Below, piece by piece: positions 27,039 through 36,165 of a stretch of DNA of 64,000 bases. The stretch lies in contig NZ_CP011371.1 of the NCBI RefSeq assembly GCF_001017435.1, forward strand, positions 2,418,001 through 2,482,000. Reading direction: 5' to 3'. The position numbers were made by a program, and so were the translations under genes. Position 1 is the first letter of the stretch, and each line of letters opens with the position of its first letter. Origin of the DNA: Caldimonas brevitalea. Lineage in GTDB: Bacteria > Pseudomonadota > Gammaproteobacteria > Burkholderiales > Burkholderiaceae_C. A model generated the notes under the pieces. It had not been told where the DNA came from. It did not search any database and was given only the letters and a program-made list of their open reading frames with translations.

Positions 27039-28385
27039 ATGAAGCGGCGCAAAACCCTCAAGAGCCCGGCTCACCTGAGCCTGCCCGACGCGATGCGCGT
27101 GGCCATCGAGTTGCACCGCAAGGGCGCGCTCGGCGAGGCCGAAACGCTCTACGGCCGTATCCTCAAGCTCGCGCCGCGGCACGCTGACGCGACCCACTTC
27201 CTCGGCGTGCTCAAGCACCAGCAGGGGCGGGGTGAAGAGGCCTGGGAGCTGATCGAGCGTTCGCTGGCGCTCAACCCCAAGCTGCCCGACTGGCACAGCA
27301 ACGCCGGCAACGTGCTGCTCGAGATGGGCCGGCTCGAGCCGGCAGCCGAAGCCTACGAGCTGGCGGCCGCGCTGTCGCCCGAGCGGGCCGACATCCACAA
27401 CAACCTGGGCGTGCTGCGGCGCGCGCAGCGACGCCTCGACGAGGCGGAAGTCGCCTACCGGCGCGCGATCGAACTCGACCCGCAATTCGCCGATGCGTAC
27501 AACAACCTCGGCAACCTGTTGTCCGACCGCGGCCAGACGGGCGATGCCCTGGACCAGTTCCGCACCGCCCTCCGGTTCAAGCCCGGCCACGCCGAAGCGC
27601 GCAAGATGCTGGGGATCGGCTACTACGCCGTCGGCCGTATCGCCGAGGCGGCCGAGGTCTACCGGGAATGGCTGGCCCAAGACCCGGGCAACCCGGTCGC
27701 ACAGCATTACCTGGCGGCCTGCTCCGGTGAACAGGTGCCCGAGCGCGCGTCCGATGCGTACGTCGAAAACACCTTCGACCGTTTTGCGCACAGCTTCGAC
27801 GGCAAGCTGGCGCGTCTCGGCTACCGAGCGCCTCAACTGATCGCCGACGCGGTCGTGGCCGCCTGCGGCGAGCCCGCGAAGGCGCTCGCCGTGCTCGATG
27901 CCGGCTGCGGTACCGGGCTGTGCGGCCCCTTGCTCGCGCCGTATTCCCAGCGGCTGGTGGGTGTCGACCTGTCGGCCCAGATGCTGGCCAAGGCGGCACC
28001 GCGGGAGGTCTACGACGAACTGGTGAAGGCCGAGTTGACCGCCTTCATCGAGGCCGCGCCGGCCACCTACGACCTGATCGTCTCGGCCGACACCTTGTGC
28101 TATTTCGGCGACCTTGCCGCCGTGTGCCGCGCCAGCCGCCGTGCCCTGCACACGGGGGGCTGGCTGATCTTCACGGTCGAGGCCTACCCGGACGACACGC
28201 CGGGCCCCGGCTTCCACCTCAACCCCCACGGCCGCTACAGCCATCAAGCCCGCTACCTGAAGCAGGTACTCGCCGACACCGGCTTCGAGGTGCAGCACCT
28301 CGACGGCCAGGCCTTGCGCAACGAAAACGGCAAGCCGGTCGAAGGCTGGGTGGTGACCGCAAGGGCAGTTGTCCCGCCAGGTTAG
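27039..28385 (+). CDS. TPR-repeat protein with C-terminal SAM-dependent methyltransferase domain
   Basis: 448 residues. Residues 15-225 are about six TPR repeats (e.g. NNLGVLRRAQRRLDEAEVAYRRA, NNLGNLLSDRGQ). Residues 250-445 are a class I methyltransferase with the SAM motif VLDAGCGTGLCGPLL and a Ser-Ala-Asp-Thr strand (LIVSADTLCYF). Substrate unknown. It stands between clpV and vgrG, in the direction of both, so it is probably co-transcribed with the secretion genes. TPR-methyltransferases are common in Proteobacteria, but in a T6SS locus it might modify a structural or effector protein. That role is inferred from position only. Confidence 0.88.
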   Translation: MKRRKTLKSPAHLSLPDAMRVAIELHRKGALGEAETLYGRILKLAPRHADATHFLGVLKHQQGRGEEAWELIERSLALNPKLPDWHSNAGNVLLEMGRLEPAAEAYELAAALSPERADIHNNLGVLRRAQRRLDEAEVAYRRAIELDPQFADAYNNLGNLLSDRGQTGDALDQFRTALRFKPGHAEARKMLGIGYYAVGRIAEAAEVYREWLAQDPGNPVAQHYLAACSGEQVPERASDAYVENTFDRFAHSFDGKLARLGYRAPQLIADAVVAACGEPAKALAVLDAGCGTGLCGPLLAPYSQRLVGVDLSAQMLAKAAPREVYDELVKAELTAFIEAAPATYDLIVSADTLCYFGDLAAVCRASRRALHTGGWLIFTVEAYPDDTPGPGFHLNPHGRYSHQARYLKQVLADTGFEVQHLDGQALRNENGKPVEGWVVTARAVVPPG

Positions 28386-28500
28386 GGATACAGCCCGCGC
28401 CCGACCTTGCGCACAATGCAGCCACTCGAACACGAGCGCTTCGAATCGGTCGTTCTGGGTTTGGACAAGGCGCCGCTGCGCATGGGGAAGGTCGGAAGTT

Positions 28501-30750
28501 ATGTCACGCGTGATGGAGATCAGCACGCCTCTGGGTGAGGACGTGCTGCTGTTCCGCTCGATGAGCGCGAACGAGGAACTGGGCCGCTTGTTCGAGTTCC
28601 ACATCGAAGTGCTCTGCGAGCGCGACGACATCAACCCCGACGACCTGCTCGGCCAGAACGTCACCGTGAAACTGGAGCTGCCCCACGGCGGGCAGCGCTG
28701 CTTCGACGGCTACGTGACGCGCTTCGGCTACAGCGGCTACCTCGGCCGCTACCACCGTTTTCAGCTGACCGCCCGGCCGTGGTTGTGGCTGCTGACACGC
28801 ACCAGCGACTGCCGCATCTTCCAGAACAAGACGGTGCCCGAGATCCTGGCCCAGGTGTTCGACAAATACCCGGCCGCCGCGTTCGAAAGCCGATTGACGG
28901 GCAGCTACAGCCCCAAGGACTATTGCGTCCAGTACCGCGAGACCGACTTCAACTTCGTCAGCCGGCTGATGGAGCAGGAGGGGATCTACTACTTCTTCGA
29001 GCACCAGGACGGCAAGCACACGCTGGTGCTGGCGGACGGGCCCAGCGCGCACGTCCCGTTCCCGGGCTATGACAGCATCCCCTTCGTCCCGCACGACCGC
29101 GGCGGGCGGCTCGAACAGGAATACGTGGCGGGGTGGTTCTACTCGCGCGAGATCCAGCCGGGCGCCTACGTCATCGACGACTTCGACTTCATCAAGCCGA
29201 GCACCGATCTGCGCGTGTCGACGCGGCGCCAGCGCGAGCATGCGCAAGCCACCGGCGAGTACTACGACTACCCCGGCGAGTACCGCAACGCGGCCGACGG
29301 TGAGCACTACGTCAAGATCCGGCTGGAAGAGCTGCAGGCCCGCCACGAGTTGGTCGAAGGCGCGGGCAACGCGCGCGGCCTCGCGGTCGGTGCGCTGTTC
29401 TGCCTGACCGGCCATCCGCGTGTGCAGGCGGCGCGCGAGCATCTGGTGGTGCGCTCGACGCTCGAGCTGGAATACAACGAATACGAAGCCCAGGCGTCGA
29501 CCGGCGCCAGCTTCCGCTGCAGTTTCGCCGTGCTCGACAGCCGCGAGACCTTCCGGCCGATGCGCGTCACGCCCAAGCCGACGGTGCAGGGGCCGCAGAC
29601 GGCCATCGTGGTCGGCCCGTCGGCAGACGAGATCCATACCGACGAGTTCGGCCGCGTCAAGCTGCAGTTCCACTGGGACCGGCGCGGCGAGTCGAACGAG
29701 AACAGCTCGTGCTGGGTGCGCGTGTCGCATCCGTGGGCCGGCAAGAACTTCGGGATGATCGCGATCCCGCGCATCGGCCAGGAGGTCATTGTCGACTTCC
29801 TCGAAGGCGACCCCGACTGCCCGATGATCACCGGCCGCGTCTACAACAAGGAGCACATGCCGCCTTGGACGCTGACCGAGCACAAGACCCGCACCGGCAT
29901 CGTCACCCGCTCCACCAAGGGCGGCTCGACCAGCAACGCCAACGAGCTGCGCTTCGAGGACAAGAAGGGCGAGGAAGAGGTTTATGTGCATGCCGAGCGG
30001 CAGCTGCGCACCGAGGTCGAAGTCGACGAACTGCGCGACGTCGGCCGTGACCGTACGACGAACATCCACGGCCACGACAAGCTGACCGTCGACAAGGAGC
30101 GCCACGAGCATGTCAAGGGCGACCAGCGCAAGCTGACGGTCGACAAGCTGAGCGACCGCACCATCAAGGGCGGCGAGGTCGAGGACATCTCGAAGGGCTT
30201 GAAGACGACCATCCACGGCGGCCACCAGCACACGGTGACCGACGGTGGCCAGATCATCAAGGTGACCGGCGACGTGCAGGAAGACATCATCGGCGGCTTC
30301 TTGCAGACGGCCAGCAACGGCATCGACTTCACGACGCCGATGAACTTCATGGCCACGGCCACCGCGGGGATCACGTTGAACACGCCGGCGGTGGCGACCG
30401 TGATCGGCGGCACCGGCGTCGTCATCAACACGCCCAAGCTCGACATCATCGGCGGCGCCAAGATCACCGCGGTCACGCCGGACGAGAGCAACATCAAGGG
30501 CAACGAGTTCGCCGTGGTCGGCATCAAGGGCGAGATGGTGGGCGTTGCGATGTCGACCACCGGCGTCAACATCGAGCAGAAGCAGCTCGAGATGGCGGCG
30601 ACCACCTGCAAGGTCGAGGTGGTGAACGTCGACGTGGAAAGCGAAACGCTCAAGTCGATCACCGCAGCGCTGCACGTGTCCAACCCCGCGACCCAGATCG
30701 TGATGGGTTCGCTCGCGTTGGCCAAGGTCGGCATCAAGATCATCGGCTGA
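28501..30750 (+). CDS. vgrG: VgrG (TssI) spike protein
   Basis: 749 residues from ATG 28501. Gp27-like and gp44-like domains occupy about 1-370, the gp5 OB-fold about 375-470 (VVGPSADEIHTDEFGRVKLQF, WVRVSHPWAGKNFG, IPRIGQEVIVDFLEGDPD), and a long beta-helix about 470-749 with repeating VxxDxx/HG-type strands (DKLTVDKERHEHVKGDQRK). No added enzymatic domain is evident: the C-terminal 180 residues stay Gly/Thr/Val beta-helix-like. It forms the trimeric spike that carries PAAR and effector cargo. Confidence 0.96.
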   Translation: MSRVMEISTPLGEDVLLFRSMSANEELGRLFEFHIEVLCERDDINPDDLLGQNVTVKLELPHGGQRCFDGYVTRFGYSGYLGRYHRFQLTARPWLWLLTRTSDCRIFQNKTVPEILAQVFDKYPAAAFESRLTGSYSPKDYCVQYRETDFNFVSRLMEQEGIYYFFEHQDGKHTLVLADGPSAHVPFPGYDSIPFVPHDRGGRLEQEYVAGWFYSREIQPGAYVIDDFDFIKPSTDLRVSTRRQREHAQATGEYYDYPGEYRNAADGEHYVKIRLEELQARHELVEGAGNARGLAVGALFCLTGHPRVQAAREHLVVRSTLELEYNEYEAQASTGASFRCSFAVLDSRETFRPMRVTPKPTVQGPQTAIVVGPSADEIHTDEFGRVKLQFHWDRRGESNENSSCWVRVSHPWAGKNFGMIAIPRIGQEVIVDFLEGDPDCPMITGRVYNKEHMPPWTLTEHKTRTGIVTRSTKGGSTSNANELRFEDKKGEEEVYVHAERQLRTEVEVDELRDVGRDRTTNIHGHDKLTVDKERHEHVKGDQRKLTVDKLSDRTIKGGEVEDISKGLKTTIHGGHQHTVTDGGQIIKVTGDVQEDIIGGFLQTASNGIDFTTPMNFMATATAGITLNTPAVATVIGGTGVVINTPKLDIIGGAKITAVTPDESNIKGNEFAVVGIKGEMVGVAMSTTGVNIEQKQLEMAATTCKVEVVNVDVESETLKSITAALHVSNPATQIVMGSLALAKVGIKIIG

Positions 30751-30772
30751 GCCTGGAGGCGGAGTGCGTCGC

Positions 30773-31117
30773 ATGAGTGTCTGGTGGGGTTTCGGCATTG
30801 CCTTTGTCGTGCTGATGTTGGTGGTGGTGGTGGTCGCCCGTGACCAGCACCGGGTGGAGAAGCTGCGCCGCGAGGGCATCGCGGCGCGGGCTACGGTGCT
30901 GCAGGCTCGGCAGACCGGCACCTGGGTCAACAAGAACCCCGAGATCGAGTTCCGCCTCGGCGTCGAGAAGCCGGGGCAACCGCCCTATGAGGTCACGCTG
31001 AAGAAGACGGTGCCGGTGCTGAACCTGACGTCGGTGCAGGTCGGCTCGGTGCTGCAGGTGCGCGTCGACCGCGAGAACCCGCAGCGGCTGGCGTTCGACG
31101 AGCCGTGGGCGCGCTGA
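30773..31117 (+). CDS. Small membrane-anchored hypothetical protein
   Basis: 114 residues from ATG 30773, preceded by GGAG; a GTG at 30764 is also possible but too close to the GGAGG at 30755-30759. One N-terminal transmembrane helix (about 2-23, FGIAFVVLMLVVVVVA) precedes a beta-rich soluble domain (VLQARQTGTWVNKNPEIEFRLGVEKPG...LQVRVDRENPQRLAFDE), similar in layout to DUF3592-type membrane proteins. The domain call is tentative. It lies between vgrG and the DUF2169 gene, so a link to spike loading is possible. Confidence 0.7.
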   Translation: MSVWWGFGIAFVVLMLVVVVVARDQHRVEKLRREGIAARATVLQARQTGTWVNKNPEIEFRLGVEKPGQPPYEVTLKKTVPVLNLTSVQVGSVLQVRVDRENPQRLAFDEPWAR

Positions 31118-31123
31118 GCCGAC

Positions 31124-33832
31124 ATGAGGGTTTTGAAACCGCAACACCTGTCGGTCCTGCACCGCTGCTTCGAGCGCGAGGGCAAGGCCTGGTTGTGCGT
31201 CACCACCATGGCGATGCTGCAGCTCGGCGACAGCCCCCGGCTGCGCTCCGAGCAGGAGCTGTGGCAGGCCGTGCCGCCGCTGCTGCCGCCCGACGTGCCG
31301 CTCGACGCTTGCATGCCCAAGACCGGCGGCGAGTATCTGGTCACCGGCCGCGCCCATGCGCCGGCGGGTGATGCACCACGGGGTGGCGTCGAGGTCGAGG
31401 TGCGCCTCGGCTCGCTGTCCAAGCGACTGCATGCCTTTGGTGAACGCGTCTGGGCAGGTGACCGTGCCTGCGACCCGGCGCCGTTCACCCCGGTACCGCT
31501 CGATTGGACCCAGGCCTATGGTGGCGCCGGCTTCGAGGCCAACCCGCTCGGCATCGGCCTGAGCCCTGCAGCCGACGGTCAGCCCCAGGCGTTGCCGCGC
31601 CTCGAGTACCCGCATGCGCCCAGCCGCGGCCCGCAAACGGCCATCACGCCCGCCAGTTTCGCGCCGCTGCCGCCGATGTGGCCGCAGCGCAAGCGGCACG
31701 ACGGCACCTATGGCGAGGACTGGTTGAAGCAGGACTATCCCGGCTTCCCGCGCGACCTGAACTGGCGTTTTTTCAATCTCGCCAGCGAAGACCAGTGGCA
31801 GCCGCGGCCCTTCACGGGCGACGAGCCCTATGAATTGCGCCATCTGCACCCCGAGCTGCCGGTGCTGTCCGGCCGACTGCCGGGCATCCGTCCGGTGGTG
31901 GCGGTGCAGACGCATGCGATGGACGCCGAACGGGCCCGCTTTCTCGACTCGCAGCTGACCACGGTCTGGTTTTTCCCCGAGCTGCAGGCCGCGGTGCTGG
32001 TCTGGCACGCGCTGATGCAGGCCGAGAACGAGTTTGCCGACGAGGTCAGCCGCATCCTGGTGGCCGCCGAATGGAGCGCACGGCCGCGCGAGCGCGCGCA
32101 CTACCTGCGCGCCATCCGCGAGCGCCTCGACGAGACCATCGGCGGCATCAAGATGCTCGAAGACGAAGAGCTGCTGCCCGACGGCCTGGTGACGGTCAAC
32201 GAGGCGCTCGATCGCCACCGCCGCCTGCTGGGCGCCGCGCCGATCTCGCTGCAACGGGTGGACGAGAAGCTGGCACAGGCCCAGGCCCAGCTGCGCGAAC
32301 GCCTGCAGAGCCAGTTCGGCGCCGCTGCGGCGCAAGGCCTCGATCAGTCGCAGGCGCAGCTGCGGCGTGAGCTGTCGCTGCCCGATCTGGCCGCCGCAGC
32401 CGCCCACGACCCGAAAGCCTTGATGGGCCTGGCCAAGACGCTGCAGCAACAGGCGCCGGCGCTGACGGCCAAGGCCGCGTCGCTGGTCCAGCAGCGCGGC
32501 GCCGCCAGCCTGCAGGCGCTGCGGGCGTCGGGCGGTGCGCACAACACCGCGCTGCAAGCCATCCTGCCCAAGCTGAAACCGTCGGCCGCCAGTGCCGCGC
32601 AGGCCAGCGGCCCCAACCTGGTGGCCGCGCTCGAAGCCGGTTTGGCCGAGCTGAGGGCCGGGCTGCCGCCGGCGCAGGCTGAGGGCCTGCCCAACATCGA
32701 CCCGAAGCTCAAGGCGCTGGCGTCACAGTCGGGCGGACAGCACGAGCGCATGGCGCGTTTGGTGGCCCACATGCAGGCGCCGCCCTCCGCGGTGGACGCT
32801 GGCATCGCGGCGCGCTGGCGCGACGGCGCCAGCCGGGCCCGCGAGCAAGGCCGCAGTTTCGCGCGCCTCAAGCTCGGCGGCGGCAATTTCGCCGGCATGG
32901 ACCTGTCGGGCGTGGACTTCACCGAGGCCCAGCTGGAAGGCGTCGACTTCACCGGTGCCAACCTCACCGCGGCCATCTTCAAAGGCGCGTCGCTCGCGCA
33001 CGCGGTGCTGCGCCAGGCCAAGCTCGACAACGCCGTGTTCGACGACGCCAACCTCGGCAAGGCCGACCTGCAAGGCGCGAGCTGTGTCGGCGCGAGCTTC
33101 GCCAATGCGACGCTGCACCACACCCGCCTCGACGAGGCAGTGATGTTCGGCAGCCGGCTCGCGAAGCTGACCCTGCTCGAGGTCTCCGCACTCAAGACGC
33201 AGTGGGTGCAGGTGGACCTGAGCCACGCGGTGTGGGTCAAGTCCCAACTGGCCGGCGGCAATTTCACCCGGGCCCGTTTGCCGCGCGCGTCGTTCATCGA
33301 GTGCAGCTTGCCCGAGGCGGTGTTCGCCCAGGCCAACCTCGAGTCGGTCGATTTCGTCACCTGCAACCTCGAGCGCGCCGTGCTCGATGGCTGCGAGGCG
33401 CCCAACGTGCGTTTCGTGCACGGCAGCCGGCTCAACGGCGTGTCGCTGCGCGGCAGCCAGGCGCCGCGCAGCAGCTGGCGCGGCATGCCGCTGCAAGGCG
33501 CCGATTTGTCGCATGCGGTGCTCGACGGCGCCGACCTGGCCGAGGTGCAGGCGAGCGGTGCCAATTTCTACCGCAGCAGCCTGAAGGGCGCGATGCTGAT
33601 GAAGGGGCAGTTCCAGCAGGTGTCGTTCGCCGGCAGCAACATGATGAATGCGATCGTGCAGCACGCGCAGTTGCAGGGCGCCGACCTGCGCGGCACCAAC
33701 CTGTTCGCCGCCGACTTGATGCGCATCGACGTCGACGCCGACACCCGCTTCGACGGCGCCTTGCTGAGCAAAGCCCGGACACAGCCGCAACGTAAGGTCG
33801 AGCGCCCCGAGCCGCGCAAGGGGGCGGCGTGA
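31124..33832 (+). CDS. DUF2169 T6SS adaptor with C-terminal pentapeptide repeats
   Basis: 902 residues in three parts. About 10-300 is DUF2169, found beside VgrG/PAAR-like proteins and used as an effector adaptor (QAYGGAGFEANPLGIGL, NWRFFNLASEDQW). About 340-560 is an Ala/Gln-rich helical linker. About 583-882 is a pentapeptide-repeat right-handed beta helix with the A(D/N)LxG pattern (NFAGMDLSGVDFTEA...). The helix is long and square-prism-like, a good scaffold. The 6-base gap from the upstream gene and the GTGA overlap with the next pentapeptide gene make a tight unit. Confidence 0.9.
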   Translation: MRVLKPQHLSVLHRCFEREGKAWLCVTTMAMLQLGDSPRLRSEQELWQAVPPLLPPDVPLDACMPKTGGEYLVTGRAHAPAGDAPRGGVEVEVRLGSLSKRLHAFGERVWAGDRACDPAPFTPVPLDWTQAYGGAGFEANPLGIGLSPAADGQPQALPRLEYPHAPSRGPQTAITPASFAPLPPMWPQRKRHDGTYGEDWLKQDYPGFPRDLNWRFFNLASEDQWQPRPFTGDEPYELRHLHPELPVLSGRLPGIRPVVAVQTHAMDAERARFLDSQLTTVWFFPELQAAVLVWHALMQAENEFADEVSRILVAAEWSARPRERAHYLRAIRERLDETIGGIKMLEDEELLPDGLVTVNEALDRHRRLLGAAPISLQRVDEKLAQAQAQLRERLQSQFGAAAAQGLDQSQAQLRRELSLPDLAAAAAHDPKALMGLAKTLQQQAPALTAKAASLVQQRGAASLQALRASGGAHNTALQAILPKLKPSAASAAQASGPNLVAALEAGLAELRAGLPPAQAEGLPNIDPKLKALASQSGGQHERMARLVAHMQAPPSAVDAGIAARWRDGASRAREQGRSFARLKLGGGNFAGMDLSGVDFTEAQLEGVDFTGANLTAAIFKGASLAHAVLRQAKLDNAVFDDANLGKADLQGASCVGASFANATLHHTRLDEAVMFGSRLAKLTLLEVSALKTQWVQVDLSHAVWVKSQLAGGNFTRARLPRASFIECSLPEAVFAQANLESVDFVTCNLERAVLDGCEAPNVRFVHGSRLNGVSLRGSQAPRSSWRGMPLQGADLSHAVLDGADLAEVQASGANFYRSSLKGAMLMKGQFQQVSFAGSNMMNAIVQHAQLQGADLRGTNLFAADLMRIDVDADTRFDGALLSKARTQPQRKVERPEPRKGAA

Positions 33833-34890
33833 GCACCATCACCTTGCACGAGATCCAGCGCCGTATCGCCGATCGGCACCCGGTCCACGAGGTCAGCCTG
33901 GCCGGCGTCTCGCTGGCCGGTGCGCAGCTGGCGGGCGGCGTCTTCCTGCGCGTCGATTTCAGCGGTGCAGACTTGAGCGGTGCCGATTTCACGCAGGCCA
34001 CGCTGACCGAATGCCGCTTCGACGGTGCCCAGCTGCGCCAAAGCCAGTGGCGCATCGCCACCGTGCACCGTTGCCGCTTTGCCCGCGCCGGGCTCGAGCA
34101 AGTGCAAGGCGTCGGCGCCACCTTCAGCGAATGTGCCTTCGATTCGGCACGCATGACGGGTGCGCAGCTCGAGCTCGCCAACTTCGCGAAGTGCCGCATG
34201 AGCCAGGCCTCGCTGCAGGGTGCGGACTTGCGCCAGGTCGGCTGGCTGGAATGTGAACTCGACGGCGGCGACTTCAGCGGCGCCTTGTTGGAGCGCACGG
34301 TGTTCCATCGCGCCGACCTGCGCCGCGCGCAGCTGGGGCCCGCGCCGCAGGCGTGGCAGTGCGTGTTCACCGAATGCGACCTGAGCGGCATGGCACTGCC
34401 CGGCAGCCGCTTCGAGCGCTGCCAGTTCATGGAAGCCAAGCTGGCCGGGTGCGACCTGTCGCAGGCCCTGCTGGACGGCAGCAACTTCAAGGGCGCCGAC
34501 GTGCGCCAGGCCAACTTCGCCGGCAGCCGCGCAACCCAAAGCCTGTGGGTGCAAGCGGTGGCCGATGGCGCGCGTTTCGACGCTGCGCGCTTGACCCAGT
34601 CGGTGTGGATGGACGCGAGTGCGGTGCAGGCCAGCTTTCGCGGTGCCTGGCTCGAAGAGTCGGTGCTGCAGCGCCTGCGCGCCGCGCGAGCCGATTTCGA
34701 CGGCGCCACCTTGCGCTACGCCGACCTGAGCCATGCCGACCTGAGCGGCGCGCGTTTCGAAGGTGCGGTGATCGAGCGCGCCTCGCTGCGCGGCGCGCAA
34801 TGCGACCAAGCGTGGCGTTTGCGCCGCGAACAAGCGGCGCCCGACGACGCCGACCATGCTGCCGCGGAAGCGTGGCAACCGATGTTGTGA
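33829..34890 (+). CDS. Pentapeptide-repeat protein
   Basis: 353 residues, nearly all pentapeptide repeats (VSLAGVSLAGAQLAGGVFLRVDFSGADLSGADF and on) to about residue 320, then a short basic/acidic tail. It should fold as a right-handed quadrilateral beta helix. It starts with GTG overlapping the DUF2169 gene stop. Pentapeptide proteins serve as scaffolds or DNA-gyrase mimics; here the T6SS setting favours a scaffold or adaptor. No enzymatic motif is seen. Confidence 0.9.
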   Translation: MSTITLHEIQRRIADRHPVHEVSLAGVSLAGAQLAGGVFLRVDFSGADLSGADFTQATLTECRFDGAQLRQSQWRIATVHRCRFARAGLEQVQGVGATFSECAFDSARMTGAQLELANFAKCRMSQASLQGADLRQVGWLECELDGGDFSGALLERTVFHRADLRRAQLGPAPQAWQCVFTECDLSGMALPGSRFERCQFMEAKLAGCDLSQALLDGSNFKGADVRQANFAGSRATQSLWVQAVADGARFDAARLTQSVWMDASAVQASFRGAWLEESVLQRLRAARADFDGATLRYADLSHADLSGARFEGAVIERASLRGAQCDQAWRLRREQAAPDDADHAAAEAWQPML

Positions 34891-34921
34891 CGGTGCGTGC
34901 ACCGTGGACCGGGAGATCTGG

Positions 34922-35569
34922 ATGTTGATGCAAGCCGACGACGAACTGTTCGTGCAGGGGGTGATCCACGAGATCGGGGAGGTGGAGCGCACGCTCGATG
35001 CCACCGTCACGGTGTCGACACCTTACGGCCTGCGCCGTGCCCGGCTGGCCGCTTCGTGCCTGGTCCGGCCCGGCCCCGGCGACACGGTGCTGGTGGCCGG
35101 CCGCGGCGATGCCTGCTTCGTGCTGTCGGTGCTCGAGCGCCATGCCGAGGGCCCGCTCGAACTGCACCTCGATCGCGACACCCGCCTCGACGTGCAAGGC
35201 CAGCTGAGCGTGCAGACCACCGGTGCGACCCGCTTCGGCTCGGCCACCGAGGTGGCGATCGACGCGCCCAGCGTCGAGCTGCGCGGTGACAAGGTGGCGC
35301 TGACCGGCGCGCAGGTGAGCATCGCCGCGCAAAGCCTGACCTGGATGGCCGACACGCTGGAAGCCACGGCCCGCTGGTGCCGCCAGGTGGCCGACGTCTG
35401 GTCGCTGCGCGCACGGCACCACCAGCGCGAGGTCGAGGAGATGGAGCTGGTGCGTGTCGGCCATCTCGACCTCCAGGCCCAGCAGGTGATGAATCTGCGG
35501 GCGCGCCACACGGTGCTGCGCTCCGACGAGTTGACCAAGGTCGACGGCAAACAAGTCCAGGTGGGGTGA
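34922..35569 (+). CDS. DUF3540 domain protein, T6SS spike-associated
   Basis: 215 residues. It shows the DUF3540 features: an OB-like first half (VTVSTPYGLRRARLAASCLVRPGPGDTVL) and a second half of short beta strands (DVQGQLSVQTTGATRFGSATEVAIDAPSVEL) ending in a helix. DUF3540 genes occur with DUF2169, pentapeptide and DUF4150 genes next to vgrG and are thought to help load or cap the spike. The ATG at 34922 has GGGAGA upstream. The reading GDTVLVAGRGDACFVLSVL supports a beta-sandwich. Confidence 0.85.
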   Translation: MLMQADDELFVQGVIHEIGEVERTLDATVTVSTPYGLRRARLAASCLVRPGPGDTVLVAGRGDACFVLSVLERHAEGPLELHLDRDTRLDVQGQLSVQTTGATRFGSATEVAIDAPSVELRGDKVALTGAQVSIAAQSLTWMADTLEATARWCRQVADVWSLRARHHQREVEEMELVRVGHLDLQAQQVMNLRARHTVLRSDELTKVDGKQVQVG

Positions 35570-35575
35570 CCGACG

Positions 35576-35968
35576 ATGTTCGCGAACAACCAGATGGGCG
35601 GCATCGACATGGCGTTCCCGGACGTCTGCCTGACGCCGATGCCGGCCCCGGTGCCAATCCCCTATCCCAACATCGCGGCCGGCCCGATGGGCGTGCCGGC
35701 GGCCTACAACGTGTTGTGGGGCCTGGCGCCGGCGCACAACCTCAGCACCATGGTGCCGCTGACCAATGGCGACAACGCCGGTGTCGCGATGGGGGTGGCG
35801 TCGGGCATGGTGATGGGGCCGTCGCGCCACCTGACGGCAGCGTTCACGGTGCTGGTCGGCGGCATGCCCGCCACCCGCATGACCAGCATGTCGCTGCAGA
35901 ACAGCACCAACGCGCCAGGCATGCGCATTGCGCCGAGCCAGGTCAAGGTGCTGCTGCTCGCTCCCTGA
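35576..35968 (+). CDS. DUF4150 PAAR-like protein
   Basis: 130 residues. PAAR-like features are FPDVCLTPMPAPVPIPYPN, the NGDNAGV segment and VGGMPATRM. DUF4150 proteins are PAAR-like caps that sit on VgrG. Many carry a C-terminal toxin domain, but this one ends right after the cap (VLLLAP). It is the last gene of the vgrG-DUF2169-DUF3540-DUF4150 set and no toxin gene follows it. Confidence 0.92.
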   Translation: MFANNQMGGIDMAFPDVCLTPMPAPVPIPYPNIAAGPMGVPAAYNVLWGLAPAHNLSTMVPLTNGDNAGVAMGVASGMVMGPSRHLTAAFTVLVGGMPATRMTSMSLQNSTNAPGMRIAPSQVKVLLLAP

Positions 35969-36165
35969 GGCGCGAGAAACCGGCCTGCACCTAGTGAATC
36001 ACCGGCGGCGGGCGCCTCGACCTCAAGTTAGGGGAGGGGCCTTGCGCCTGCCGGGGGGCTTCGTTAGCCTCGAAAGCCAACCGGGCCAGCGGTGGGACGG
36101 CATGGTGCCCGCCGAGAGGCGACACCTGACGCAGCGCGGGCCCTGAAACCGAGCCAAATTCAACC

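Noticed and set aside
32870..34800. Dense repeat pattern in DNA
   Set aside because: These are coding pentapeptide repeats with variable bases, not a CRISPR array or satellite; no spacer-repeat structure exists anywhere in the window.
15392..36034. GTTAGGG motif shared by the tssA, vgrG and tagH upstream regions (15392-15399 reverse, 28381-28388, 36027-36034)
   Set aside because: Orientation and distance to the genes differ and the vgrG copy overlaps the stop codon of the preceding gene, so it is probably chance.
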